Origin: an uncultured Alphaproteobacteria bacterium
Lineage (GTDB): Bacteria; Pseudomonadota; Alphaproteobacteria; Rhizobiales; Aestuariivirgaceae
DNA length: 64,000 nt
Direction: 5' to 3'
NCBI GenBank assembly: GCA_945957365.1
Contig: CAMFKI010000001.1
Coordinates: 372,001-436,000, forward strand
Below, one piece after another: positions 1 to 8,900 of the stretch (positions within the stretch are counted from its first letter, which is position 1; every line of letters starts with the position of its first letter). The notes below the pieces were generated by a model. That model saw only the letters and a program-made list of their open reading frames with translations. It ran no database searches and was not told the origin of the DNA. Made by a program: the position numbers and the translations under genes.

Positions 1-615
1 ACCATCAACTCGACCTACAAGACCCACGTCGCCGAAACCGGCGTCACCTGCTACACCTGCCACCGCGGCATGCCGGTGCCGGCCAACATCTGGTTCACCA
101 ACCCCGGCCCGAAGCAGGCCGGTGGCTTCGCCGCCAGCCGCCAGGGCCAGAACGTTGCGCATGAGCCGATCCCGGCCTTCGCCGCGCTGCCCTACGATCC
201 GCTGACCCCGCTGCTCTCGAAGCCCGGCGAGAACATCCGCATCGTCGCCACCACGGCGCTGCCGGAAGGCACGGGCGGCGACGTCCGGAAGACCGAAACC
301 ACCTATGCGCTGATGATGCACATGTCGACGGCGCTCGGCGTCAACTGCACCTTCTGCCACAACACGCGCGCCTTCTCGAACTGGCAGCAGAGCCGGCCGC
401 AGCGCGTCACCGCCTGGCACGGCATCCAGATGGTGCGCGACCTCAACGCCAACTACCTGGGCTCGCTCGCCAACGTCTTCCCGCCGAACCGCAAGGGACC
501 CGACGGCGACGTCGCCAAGCTGGACTGCGCCACTTGCCACCAGGGTGTGAACAAGCCGCTCTATGGCTTCTCCATGGCCAAGAGCTACCCCGAACTCTCG
601 GTTCCCAATCCATGA
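1..615 (+). CDS. pufC: Reaction-centre tetrahaem cytochrome c subunit PufC (5' truncated)
   Basis: Frame 1 is open from base 1, so the start lies upstream of the window. The product is the C-terminal part of the cytochrome bound to the periplasmic face of the reaction centre, which re-reduces the photo-oxidised special pair. Three CxxCH haem-attachment motifs are visible: CYTCH (49-63), CTFCH (346-360) and CATCH (526-540). The family has four, so one is expected upstream. A Met-rich helix (MMHMS) before the second motif fits axial Met ligation. It ends with TGA at 613-615, 97 bases before pucB. pufBALM is presumably just upstream. Confidence 0.95.
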   Translation, partial: TINSTYKTHVAETGVTCYTCHRGMPVPANIWFTNPGPKQAGGFAASRQGQNVAHEPIPAFAALPYDPLTPLLSKPGENIRIVATTALPEGTGGDVRKTETTYALMMHMSTALGVNCTFCHNTRAFSNWQQSRPQRVTAWHGIQMVRDLNANYLGSLANVFPPNRKGPDGDVAKLDCATCHQGVNKPLYGFSMAKSYPELSVPNP

Positions 616-660
616 GGACCGCGAGCAACCCGACCCTCGTCGTTGTCGAAACGGCAGGAA

Positions 661-674
661 ACCTGCGTGCAGGT
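661..674. other. Short inverted repeat between pufC and pucB
   Basis: ACCTGC-GT-GCAGGT is a perfect 6-bp inverted repeat with a 2-base loop; part of it can also pair with GCAGG just upstream. It lies in the 97-base pufC-pucB gap. It might influence mRNA processing between the reaction-centre and LH2 genes, but it is short and this is inference. No PpsR-type TGT-N12-ACA motif was found in this gap. Confidence 0.3.
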
Positions 675-711
675 CCAGCACGAAACCAACCTCAGTCTGG
701 AGGATAGCAGT

Positions 712-864
712 ATGGACGATCCGAACAGGGTGTGGCCCACCGGCCTCACCATCAGGGAATCAGAAGAACTGCATAAGCACGTCATCGATGGCGCGCGGGT
801 GTTCTTCGTGATCGCCCTGTTCGCTCATCTCTTGGCGTACGTCTACTCGCCGTGGCTGCACTAG
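712..864 (+). CDS. pucB: LH2 light-harvesting beta subunit
   Basis: 50-residue antenna beta polypeptide, a single-helix membrane protein that binds bacteriochlorophyll in the LH2 ring. The start ATG 712 follows GGAGGA (699-704) by 7 bases; a longer in-frame reading from 643 would add 23 residues unlike the family. Seen residues: conserved N-terminal ELHKH, His39 as the B850 ligand, His21 and Arg29 with the eight-residue spacing of LH2 beta residues near B800, and the C-terminal PWLH. The VWPTGLT start and YVYSPWLH end resemble LH2 rather than LH1 beta chains. pucA follows after 12 bases. Confidence 0.93.
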   Translation: MDDPNRVWPTGLTIRESEELHKHVIDGARVFFVIALFAHLLAYVYSPWLH

Positions 865-876
865 GAGGGACATGAC

Positions 877-1158
877 ATGAACCAAGGTAGAATCTGGTGC
901 GTGGTCAACCCGACGGTCGGCCTGCCGCTGCTCATCGGCAGCGTGGCGGTGACGTCTCTCGTGGTTCACGCCTCGGTGATGTCGCACACCACCTGGATGT
1001 CGAACTACTGGCAGGGTGCAGCTGCCAAGACGGCCTCGGCCGACACCACCCTCGCTCCGGTGGCATCGAACGTGACCAAGACGGGTGACGGCTATGTCAT
1101 CACCGTCAAGGTGACGCCCGATGGCGCACTCGACGGCTCGAAACTGGCCGCCAAGTAG
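877..1158 (+). CDS. pucA: LH2 light-harvesting alpha subunit with long C-terminal tail
   Basis: 93-residue antenna alpha polypeptide. The first 47 residues match the LH2 alpha pattern: MNQGRIW start, one membrane helix (about 12-35), His31 as B850 ligand, and [11 protein letters not shown] placing Tyr44 and Trp45 where B800-850 complexes have them. Ribosome site AGGAGGG (863-869) precedes ATG 877; an ATG at 872 is out of frame. Typical LH2 alpha chains are near 53 residues, so about 40 extra residues (Ala/Thr/Val-rich, ending KLAAK) are unusual. The tail may be trimmed or lie on the periplasmic side; that is inference. Confidence 0.93.
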   Translation: MNQGRIWCVVNPTVGLPLLIGSVAVTSLVVHASVMSHTTWMSNYWQGAAAKTASADTTLAPVASNVTKTGDGYVITVKVTPDGALDGSKLAAK

Positions 1159-1196
1159 CATGGCCCGGCCGTTCCTCACAGGACGGCAACAACAGC

Positions 1197-1237
1197 CCGG
1201 GAGGTGCGCGGACCTCATGGCTCCGCTCTCCTCCCGG
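1197..1237 (+). other. Large hairpin between pucA and pucC
   Basis: CCGGGAGG (1197-1204) pairs perfectly with CCTCCCGG (1230-1237). Inside it, GCGGA (1208-1212) pairs with TCCGC (1222-1226) after a symmetric 3x3 internal loop. Such structures after LH structural genes in puf and puc operons protect the upstream mRNA segment and raise antenna expression relative to the downstream gene. Only a short GTTT follows, so it could also cause partial termination. Confidence 0.6.
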
Positions 1238-1280
1238 TTTCCCACCCCGGCCTCCACGAGGACGGTTTAACGACCCCTTT

Positions 1281-1295
1281 CCCCGGCTTCCGGGG
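1281..1295 (+). other. Second small hairpin upstream of pucC
   Basis: CCCCGG (1281-1286), loop CTT, CCGGGG (1290-1295): a perfect 6-bp GC stem, 31 bases before the pucC start. Together with the hairpin at 1197-1237 it may separate expression of pucBA from pucC. No T-tract follows. Confidence 0.45.
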
Positions 1296-1325
1296 ATAGT
1301 GATCAGGCGGCAGGACGAACCCTCG

Positions 1326-2729
1326 ATGAACCGCATCAGCCAGCGCATGATGAGAGCCTGGGCCGGGCTCGGCACGAAGTATCTGCCTTTCGCGGATGCG
1401 GCGTCCGAAGACGTGCCGCTCGAGCGCCTGCTGCGCCTCTCGCTGTTCCAGGTCTCGGCCGGCATGACGCTGGTGCTGCTGGTCGGCACGCTGAACCGGG
1501 TGATGATCGTCGAACTCGGTGTTCCAGCCTCGCTCGTCGCCGTCATGCTGGCGATGCCGCTGGTCTTCGCTCCCTTCCGCGCGCTCATCGGCTTCAAGTC
1601 GGATACTCACCGGTCGGAGCTGGGCTGGAAGCGCGTGCCCTATTTCTACAAGGGCACCATGGTGCAGTTCGGCGGCCTTGCCATCATGCCATTCGCCCTC
1701 CTCGTGCTGGCGCGCCAGGGCCATGCCGCCGACATTCCGCCCATCGTGGGACAGGTGGCGGCCGGCCTCGCCTTCCTGCTGGTGGGCGCCGGCCTCAACA
1801 CCACCCAGACGGTGGGCCTGGCGCTGGCCACCGACCTGACGCCGCCGGAAAAGCAGCCCAATGTGGTGGGCCTCATGTACGTGGCGCTGCTGGCGGGCTC
1901 GATCGTCAGCGCGCTGATCTTCGGCGCGCTCCTCTACAATTTCACGCCCGGCCGGCTGGTCCAGGTGATCCAGGGGGCGGGCGTCATGACCCTGCTGCTC
2001 AACGGCGTCGCGGTGTGGAAGCAGGAGGCGCGCGGCAGCGCGAGGCCGCGCCACGCCACCGCCCCCGACCCGACCTTCCAGCAATCCTGGGCGAACTTCA
2101 TGTCGGGCGACCGCGCCCTCGCCCGCCTCATCGCCGTGGGGGTGGGAACGCTGGCCTTCTCGATGCAGGACGTGATGCTGGAGCCCTATGGCGGCCAGGT
2201 GCTGGGGCTCGCCGTGTCCCGCACCACCCTGCTCACGGCGGCGATCGCGGTGGGCGGCCTCATCGGCTTCAGCCTCGCCTCCTATGTGCTCAGCCGCGGC
2301 TTCGACGCCTTCCGGATGGCCTCGATCGGCGCCATGACGGGTGTGCCCGCCTTCATCCTGATCATCCTCGCCGCGCCCCTGCTGTCGCCCGTGCTGTTCG
2401 GGCTGGGCACCTTCCTCATCGGTTTCGGCGCCGGCCTGTTCGGCCACGGCACGCTCACCGCCACCATGAATAGCGCGCCGCCCGCCCAGCGCGGCCTGGC
2501 GCTCGGCGCCTGGGGCGCGGTGCAGGCGACCGCGGCCGGCATCGGCGTGGCGCTGGGCGGCGTCATCCGCGACACGCTCGCCTCGCTCGATGGCGGAAGC
2601 GTGCTGACACCCTATCTCGCAGTCTATATCCTCGAGGTGATCCTGCTGATTGCCGCTGTCGTGACCATGACCGCCCTGACCCGGACCAGCGCCGGGACCC
2701 AGCCCAGCCATACGGCCAGTATCCGATGA
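1326..2729 (+). CDS. pucC: PucC-type LH2 assembly protein (BCD/MFS family)
   Basis: 467-residue integral membrane protein with about 12 hydrophobic segments, belonging to the bacteriochlorophyll-delivery branch of the major facilitator superfamily. Signatures seen: SLFQVSAGMTLVLLVGTLNR near residue 50, then VMIVELGVP, a LIGFKSDTH loop, and NTTQTVGLALATDL. PucC is needed for LH2 assembly and may chaperone or transport bacteriochlorophyll. ATG 1326 was chosen because MNRISQRM starts the family-like N-terminus. It is closely related to LhaA at 44162 and more distantly to ORF428 at 25961. It follows pucBA and precedes the PucE-like gene. Confidence 0.92.
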   Translation: MNRISQRMMRAWAGLGTKYLPFADAASEDVPLERLLRLSLFQVSAGMTLVLLVGTLNRVMIVELGVPASLVAVMLAMPLVFAPFRALIGFKSDTHRSELGWKRVPYFYKGTMVQFGGLAIMPFALLVLARQGHAADIPPIVGQVAAGLAFLLVGAGLNTTQTVGLALATDLTPPEKQPNVVGLMYVALLAGSIVSALIFGALLYNFTPGRLVQVIQGAGVMTLLLNGVAVWKQEARGSARPRHATAPDPTFQQSWANFMSGDRALARLIAVGVGTLAFSMQDVMLEPYGGQVLGLAVSRTTLLTAAIAVGGLIGFSLASYVLSRGFDAFRMASIGAMTGVPAFILIILAAPLLSPVLFGLGTFLIGFGAGLFGHGTLTATMNSAPPAQRGLALGAWGAVQATAAGIGVALGGVIRDTLASLDGGSVLTPYLAVYILEVILLIAAVVTMTALTRTSAGTQPSHTASIR

Positions 2730-2775
2730 GCCGTCCGCCCACCCGCACTGTCACAAAATTCGAGAGGGAGCCCAC

Positions 2776-3348
2776 ATGAGCAACGAAATCACCCGCATGT
2801 TTGCCGACGCCGCCACCGCCGCCAGGGCCGCGGACGAACTGCGCGAGGAAGGCTTCAACGATATCTTCGTGGTGAATTCACCGGGGGCCGACGTGCCGCA
2901 ATCGGCGATCGCGGCGCAGATCGCCGAGGGCCGCGTATATCTGGGCGACGCCAGGATCTATGCGAGCGGCGTGGCCGCCGGCCATTCGCTGCTGACGGTG
3001 CATGCGCCCTTCGGCTCCGGCAAAATCGTGGAGTCGATCCTCGACGCGCATGGACCCATCGAGTCCGGAATGCCGCGGGTGGCCCCGGTCTCGATGTGGG
3101 ACGAGGCCGCGCCGCTGTCGAGCGTTCTGGCGATGCCGACGGTGATCGACGACCCGGACCCGATGTCCCGGGTGATGGGCATTCCGCCGCTGACGGGCAG
3201 CGACTGCAGCCTGTCCGGTGCGATCGGCCTGCCGTTGCTGGCCGAGGGCGACATGCCGGACAACCGATGGGGCTTCAAGTTCCTCTCCGACAACCCCGCC
3301 CCGCTGTCCTCGATGCTGGGCTTGCCGGTACTGACCAAGGACCGCTAG
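2776..3348 (+). CDS. PucE-like protein with stress-protein-like N-terminus and 16-residue repeats
   Basis: 190 residues. Residues 5-90 read like the small alpha/beta YflT/general-stress type of domain (TRMFADAATAARAADELREE, then a glycine-containing turn). Residues 112-187 carry a repeated motif of the form PLSSxLGLPxLT at 112, 128, 144 and 175, a 16-residue period with one degenerate copy near 160. It starts at ATG 2776 after GAGAGGGAG, 46 bases behind pucC. By position it could be the LH2 gamma subunit PucE of other puc operons; the sequence match is from memory and uncertain. No signal peptide or membrane helix is seen. A terminator hairpin follows. Confidence 0.6.
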   Translation: MSNEITRMFADAATAARAADELREEGFNDIFVVNSPGADVPQSAIAAQIAEGRVYLGDARIYASGVAAGHSLLTVHAPFGSGKIVESILDAHGPIESGMPRVAPVSMWDEAAPLSSVLAMPTVIDDPDPMSRVMGIPPLTGSDCSLSGAIGLPLLAEGDMPDNRWGFKFLSDNPAPLSSMLGLPVLTKDR

Positions 3349-3383
3349 GGGCGCGGGTCATTCCTCGATGTTCGAGTTCCATG

Positions 3384-3406
3384 ATCGCCGGGCACCACCC
3401 GGCGAT
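3384..3406 (+). terminator. Terminator hairpin after the puf/puc operon
   Basis: ATCGCCGGG (3384-3392), loop CACCA, CCCGGCGAT (3398-3406): a perfect 9-bp stem followed by TGTCGTTGTG. It lies 35 bases past the end of the PucE-like gene and before the convergent patatin gene. The T-tract is imperfect, but position and stem strength suggest intrinsic termination. Confidence 0.65.
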
Positions 3407-3505
3407 TGTCGTTGTGCCCTCCCCCGTCACGTGAGTTCGGCTCCCCGCTCATTCGGCGCGCAGTGACAGACTTTGTCGGGTCAGCAGTCCAGAGCGCGGC
3501 CTGCG

Positions 3506-4687
3506 TCAGGGCGGCTGGGTGGCCCAGGGGATGCCGTTGCGACCCATTTCCTGCCCGACCAGATAGAGCGCCTTCATGTAAGCCGGGTCGAAGGGTCGCG
3601 GCTCTTCCATGGTGAAGCTGTCCGGCACCCAGATGGCGCGGAAAGCGATGCCGTCGCGCTTGGCATTGGAATACATGCGGTAGAGATCGCCGATGCCCTG
3701 GGTGGTGATGAGCGTGCTGATCGACCGCCCGACGATCGCCGACAGCCGCGGCCGCACCATGGCGTAGTCCTGAACGACCTTGCCGTTGCGGATGACATAG
3801 AGCGTGCGCTGCATGCCGCTGCGCTGCAGCCTTGCATCCTTCTCCTTGACCGAGAAGGTCGAGGGGAAGAGGAAGGCCTGGTTCGACGTGCCGCCGTCGA
3901 CGTGCATCTCGTCGAAGGTCTTGCCGTCGGCCACCACCTTGATCTTGACCGGCGGGAACAGGCCGGGGATCGATGACGAGGCGACGAGAATGTCCTGGAT
4001 GAGCTGCCGTCGGCCGGGCACGCCGCTCGCGGCGATGGCGCCGATGTCCCACACCACCGGCCGTCCGGCGTCGAGATTGGTGGTGCCGACGAAGAGCTTT
4101 CGCCCCCGCGCGTTCTGAACGGCGATATCGGCGACCATCTGGTCGGTGACATATTGCGCCACCAGGCGCTGCAGCGGGCTGCTGTCGGCCGCCGCCGTCC
4201 CCCCGATGATGCTGAGCACCGGCTTGCGGCGGAACACGTCCTGGCCCGAGATCCGGGTATAGGCTTCCGTCAGCCGCTGGTCATAGGGCGGGCCCAGATA
4301 GGCGAAGGGCGCGATCAGGGCGCCGGTCGATATGCCGGTGACGATGGTGAATTCGGGCCGCTTGCCCGATTTGGTCCAGCCGGTGAGAAGGCCCGCCCCG
4401 AAGGCGCCATCGCTGCCGCCGCCGGACACCGCGAGGAAGTTTCGCACCGTGGGCGACAGTCCTGCCGCCTTCTGCTGGGCCACGATCTGGTCGACCATTG
4501 CGGGGGTCAGGCCCTCGCCGTTGTCGCCCCAGTAGCGAATGTGACTGTAGCCCGGAACGGTGGTGCGGCTGACCAGCGGCTCGGGCACCGGGTCGCGGAG
4601 CGAATTGACGGTGGGTCCCGCGCAGGCGCCCAACAACCCTGCCAGGAGAACGGCACCCAGGAAACGAGAGCATCGGTTCGAACGCAC
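3506..4687 (-). CDS. Patatin-like phospholipase, predicted lipoprotein
   Basis: 393 residues from GTG 4687, preceded at 9 bases by GGGGAAG on the minus strand; a TTG six codons upstream is an alternative. The signal peptide ends in a lipobox (LAGLLGAC), so it is probably an outer-membrane or periplasmic lipoprotein. Patatin signatures: GGGSDGAFGAG (oxyanion loop), GISTG (nucleophile Ser in GxSxG) and DGG (catalytic Asp). The serine-aspartate dyad predicts acyl-hydrolase activity on lipids; the substrate is unknown. It is divergent from the efflux genes at 4851 and convergent with the puc operon. Confidence 0.85.
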   Translation of the reverse strand: MRSNRCSRFLGAVLLAGLLGACAGPTVNSLRDPVPEPLVSRTTVPGYSHIRYWGDNGEGLTPAMVDQIVAQQKAAGLSPTVRNFLAVSGGGSDGAFGAGLLTGWTKSGKRPEFTIVTGISTGALIAPFAYLGPPYDQRLTEAYTRISGQDVFRRKPVLSIIGGTAAADSSPLQRLVAQYVTDQMVADIAVQNARGRKLFVGTTNLDAGRPVVWDIGAIAASGVPGRRQLIQDILVASSSIPGLFPPVKIKVVADGKTFDEMHVDGGTSNQAFLFPSTFSVKEKDARLQRSGMQRTLYVIRNGKVVQDYAMVRPRLSAIVGRSISTLITTQGIGDLYRMYSNAKRDGIAFRAIWVPDSFTMEEPRPFDPAYMKALYLVGQEMGRNGIPWATQPP

Positions 4688-4736
4688 TGAAATCGACTTC
4701 CCCAAATTGCAACCACGAGCTTGGCGCGCCGCGGCG

Positions 4737-4751
4737 ACTGTCAAACTGTCA
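4737..4751. promoter_or_regulatory. Direct repeat in the patatin/RND divergent region
   Basis: ACTGTCA occurs at 4737-4743 and again at 4745-4751, within the 163-base gap between the patatin start and the RND adaptor start. Spaced direct repeats in a divergent region may be an operator for a regulator of the pump. No regulator gene lies next to it, and no clear promoter was assigned. Confidence 0.25.
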
Positions 4752-4850
4752 CACCATCGGCGCAACCTGTGGAAAGTGAATAAATTCAACGGTTGTGTGA
4801 TGCGAGTCAATGATGCAATTATCCGGACGTATCTGATTGTTGAGGGTGGA

Positions 4851-5942
4851 ATGCGGCACAAGCTTTTCGGACGCGCGGGCGTGGTGACGATCCTGGCACT
4901 TTTGCCGCTGCTGGCCGCCTGCAAGCAGGAGGCGGAGGCGCCGCCGGCAGCCCCCCGTCAGGTCCGCACCACGATCATCGCCCCGCGCGACGGCGCCACC
5001 ACCACGAGCCTGACCGGCCGCATCGAGGCCGAGGACGAAGTGCCGCTGGCCTTCCGCATCGGCGGCAGGCTGCTCGAGAACAACGGCAAGTTGGGCGAGC
5101 GCATGCAGAAGGGCGACCTCGTCGCCCGCCTCGAATCGCAGAACGAGGAGAACCAGCTCCGCGCCGCGACGGCGGCCCTTGCCGCCGCACAGGCGCAGTA
5201 CAATCAGGCGAGTGGCCATTACGACCGGCAGCGCACGCTGTTCCGCCAGGGCTGGGCGACGCGGGCTACCTATGAGACCGCCGAGAAGGGCCTGAAAACG
5301 GCAGCGGCCCAGGTCGATGCGGCGGAAGCGCAGCTGAGTGCCGCGGAAGACCTGCTGGGCTTCACCGAACTGCGCGCTGACCAGGATGGCGTCTACACCA
5401 CCATCGGTCCCGCTGCGGGCGAAGTGGTGCAGCCCGGCCAGATGATCGTGCGCGTGGCCCGCAAGGACGGCCGCGACGCGGTGTTCAACGTGCCATCGCA
5501 GATCATCCGCAATGCGCCGAGCGATCCCGACATCATGGTGTCGCTGGCCGACGACCCGAGCGTGAAGGTGCGCGGCCACGTGCGCGAGGTTTCGCCGCAG
5601 GCCGACCCCGTCACCCGCCTGTTCGAGGTCAAGGTGACGCTGGAGAATCCACCCGAGGCCATGCGCCTGGGCGCCACCGTCAATGGCGTGATGACCACCA
5701 CGCAGGATGCGATGATCGAGGTTCCCGCCAGCGCGCTGACCCGCAGCGAGCAGCAGCCGGCGGTGTGGGTCGTGGATCCCGCCAGCAACACGGTGGCGCT
5801 GCGCCCGGTCGAGGTGAAGCGCTTCGGGGAATATCTCGTGGCCATCGCCGATGGGCTGAAGTCCGGCGACGTCGTCGTGACGGCGGGCGTCCAGGCGCTT
5901 CATCCCGGCCAACAGGTCCGGCTGCTCGAGACCCAGCAATGA
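4851..5942 (+). CDS. RND efflux periplasmic adaptor (membrane fusion lipoprotein)
   Basis: 363 residues. ATG 4851 follows GAGGGTGGA and opens a lipoprotein signal ending LLPLLAAC. A barrel-sandwich half (residues about 50-90), an alpha-hairpin rich in Ala/Gln (about 95-170), the second lipoyl half and a beta-barrel follow in the usual HlyD/AcrA order. It would bridge the inner-membrane pump to an outer-membrane channel. Its TGA overlaps the ATG of the RND gene (ATGA), so the two are translationally coupled. No outer-membrane TolC-type gene is adjacent. The substrate is unknown. Confidence 0.92.
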   Translation: MRHKLFGRAGVVTILALLPLLAACKQEAEAPPAAPRQVRTTIIAPRDGATTTSLTGRIEAEDEVPLAFRIGGRLLENNGKLGERMQKGDLVARLESQNEENQLRAATAALAAAQAQYNQASGHYDRQRTLFRQGWATRATYETAEKGLKTAAAQVDAAEAQLSAAEDLLGFTELRADQDGVYTTIGPAAGEVVQPGQMIVRVARKDGRDAVFNVPSQIIRNAPSDPDIMVSLADDPSVKVRGHVREVSPQADPVTRLFEVKVTLENPPEAMRLGATVNGVMTTTQDAMIEVPASALTRSEQQPAVWVVDPASNTVALRPVEVKRFGEYLVAIADGLKSGDVVVTAGVQALHPGQQVRLLETQQ

Positions 5943-8900
5943 GCGGTTTCAATCTTTCGGAATGGGCCCTCAAGCACCGTTCGATCACCATCTACCTGAT
6001 GATTCTGGCGGTGCTTGCCGGTCTCGGCTCCTATTACCGCCTCGGACGCAGCGAAGACCCGTCCTTCATCATCAAGACCATGGTGGTGCAGGCGCAGTGG
6101 CCGGGCGCCACCACCGAAGAAACCCTGAAGCAGGTGACCGAGCGGCTGGAGCGCACGCTGCAGGAGACCCCGCATCTCGACTTCCTCAGGAGCTTCACGC
6201 GGGCCGGCGTCTCGACCATCTTCGTCAATCTCGACGGCAAGACCAACGCGCAGGAGGTGGCCGACACCTGGTATCACGTGCGCAAGAGTGTGGGCGACAT
6301 GCGCCACACCCTGCCCGCCGGCGTGCTGGGGCCCGGTTTCAACGATGACTTCGGCGACACCTTCGGCATCATCTATGGCGTGACGGCGGACGGGTTCAAC
6401 CACCGTGAGCTGCGCGACCAGGTGGAAGCGCTGCGCGACAAGCTGCTGAGCGTGCCGGACGTCTCCAAGATCGAGCTTCTCGGCGTCCAGGACGAGCAGA
6501 TCTACATCGAGTTCTCGATGGAGAAGCTGGCCAACCTCGGCATCGACCGCAGCCAGCTGCTGGCCGCACTCCAGGCGCAGAACGCCATCCGCCCGGCTGG
6601 CCAGATCGAGACCGGCGACGAATCGATCGCCATCCGCGTCTCCGGCTCCTTCGAGTCCGAGCAGGACATCGCCAACGTCAACTTCGCCGTCGGCGGGCGC
6701 ATGCTCAGGCTCTCCGACATCGCCACCATCCGGCGCGGCTATGCCGATCCGCCGCAGCCCCTGTTCCGGGTCAACGGCCAGCCCGCCATCGGCCTCGCCA
6801 TCGCCATGCGCGACGGCGGCGACATTCTGGCGCTGGGCAAGAACATCACCCGCGTGATGAACGACGCCAAGGCTGAACTGCCGCTCGGCATCGAGCCCAT
6901 CCTGGTGGCCGACCAGGCGGTGACCGTCGAAAGCGCCATCTCCGAGTTCATGGAATCGCTGTGGCAGGCGGTGGCGATCATCCTGGTGGTCAGCTTCATC
7001 AGCCTCGGCGTGAGGCCGGGCCTCGTCATCGCCACGGCAATTCCGCTGACGCTCGCCATCGTCTTCGTGCTGATGGACTTCGCCTCGATCGACATGCAAC
7101 GCATCTCGCTGGGCGCCCTCATCATCGCGCTGGCGCTCCTCGTCGACGACGCGATGACCACGACGGACGCCATGCTCACCAGGCTTGGCGAGGGCGACGA
7201 CAAGGTCTCGGCCGCGACCTTCGCCTATCGCACCTATGCCTATGCCATGCTGGCCGGCACCTTCGTGACCATGGCGGGCTTCGTGCCGGTGGGCTTCGCG
7301 GCGAGCTCGGCGGGCGAATACACCTTCTCGCTGTTCGCGGTCGTCTCGATCGCGCTCGTCGTCTCGTGGTTCGTGGCGGTGATCTTCGCGCCGCTGCTCG
7401 GCGTCGTGATCCTGAAGCCGCCGAAGAAGAAGGAAGGCGGCCCCGGCTTCGTGTTCCGCGCCTATCGCGCCTTCCTGGCGGGCGCCATCAAGGTCAAGTA
7501 CCTCACCATCGCCGTCACCATCGGCCTGTTCATCGCCGCGCTGATGGCGATGCCGCTGATCCCGCGGCAGTTCTTCCCCTCCTCCGACCGGCCGGAACTG
7601 CTGGTCGACCTGAGCCTGCCGCAGAACTCCTCGATCTATGCCTCGGAAAGCGCGGTCGAGCGCTTCGACGCCCTGCTCAAGGGCGATCCGGACGTCGACC
7701 GCTGGTCAAGCTATGTCGGGCGTGGCGCCATCCGCTTCTACCTGCCGCTCAACGTGCAGCTTCCCAACGACTTCTTCAGCCAGGCGGTGATCGTGGCGAA
7801 GGACGTGGCGGCGCGCGACCGGCTGCAGAAGAAGCTGCAGGACGCGCTTGCCAAGGACTTCCCCAACGCGGTGAGCCGCGTCTATCCGCTGGAGCTTGGC
7901 CCGCCGGTCGGCTGGCCGATCCAGTATCGCGTCAGCGGCCCGGACATTTCGCAGGTGCGCGAGATCGCCCTGAAGCTCGCCAGCGCGGTATCGTCGAACC
8001 CCAATGTCGAGAACGTCAACTTCGACTGGCTGGAGCCGGCGCGCCAGCTCCGGATCCGCGTCGACCAGGATGAGGCGCGGCTCCTCGGGCTGAGCTCGCA
8101 GGCGGTGGCCCGCATCCTCGACACGGTGGTGTCGGGCGTGCCGGTGACGCAGATCCGCGACGACATCTATCTCGTCAACGTGGTGGCGCGCGCCACCGGC
8201 GACCAGCGCGTGTCGCTCGATGGCCTGCGCACCCTGCAGGTGCCGCTGCCCAATGGCCGCACCGTGCCGCTGTCGCAGTTCGCGAGCTTCGACTATGAGC
8301 AGGAATATCCGCTGATCTGGCGGCGCGACCGCACGCCGAATCTCACCGTGCAGTCCGACCTCCGCCCCGGCGTGCTGCCGGAAGAGGTGGTGTCGGCGCT
8401 CGAGAAGCCGATCGCCGAACTCTCCAAGACGCTGCCCCCCGGCTATGCCATCACCACCGGCGGCACGGTGGAGGAGAGCGCCAAGTCGCAGGCCTCGGTT
8501 CTCGCCGTGGTGCCGGTGATGCTGGTCATCATGCTGTCGGTGCTGATGTTCCAGCTGCAGGGCTTCCAACGGCTGATCATGGTGCTGAGCGTGGGACCGC
8601 TGGGCCTCATCGGCGTGGTCGGGGCCCTGCTGCTGTCCGGACGGCCCCTGGGCTTCGTCGCCATCCTCGGCATCCTCGCCCTGCTCGGCATGATCACCAA
8701 GAACGCGGTGATCCTGCTCGGCCAGATCGATGCCGAGCGCGCGGCCGGCAAGGACGTGTGGAACGCGGCGGTCGATGCCTGTTCGGCGCGCTTCCGGCCG
8801 ATCATGCTCACCGCCATCTCCACCGTCCTCGGCATGATCCCCATCGCCTGGACGGTGTTCTGGGGCCCCATGGCCTTCGCCATCATGGGCGGACTGCTGG

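Noticed and set aside
1215..2711. 498-codon open frame on the minus strand opposite pucC
   Set aside because: Composition artefact (His/Gly/Glu/Arg-rich) opposite a clear membrane protein gene. Similar shadows lie opposite lhaA, arcA, mrpD and acoR.
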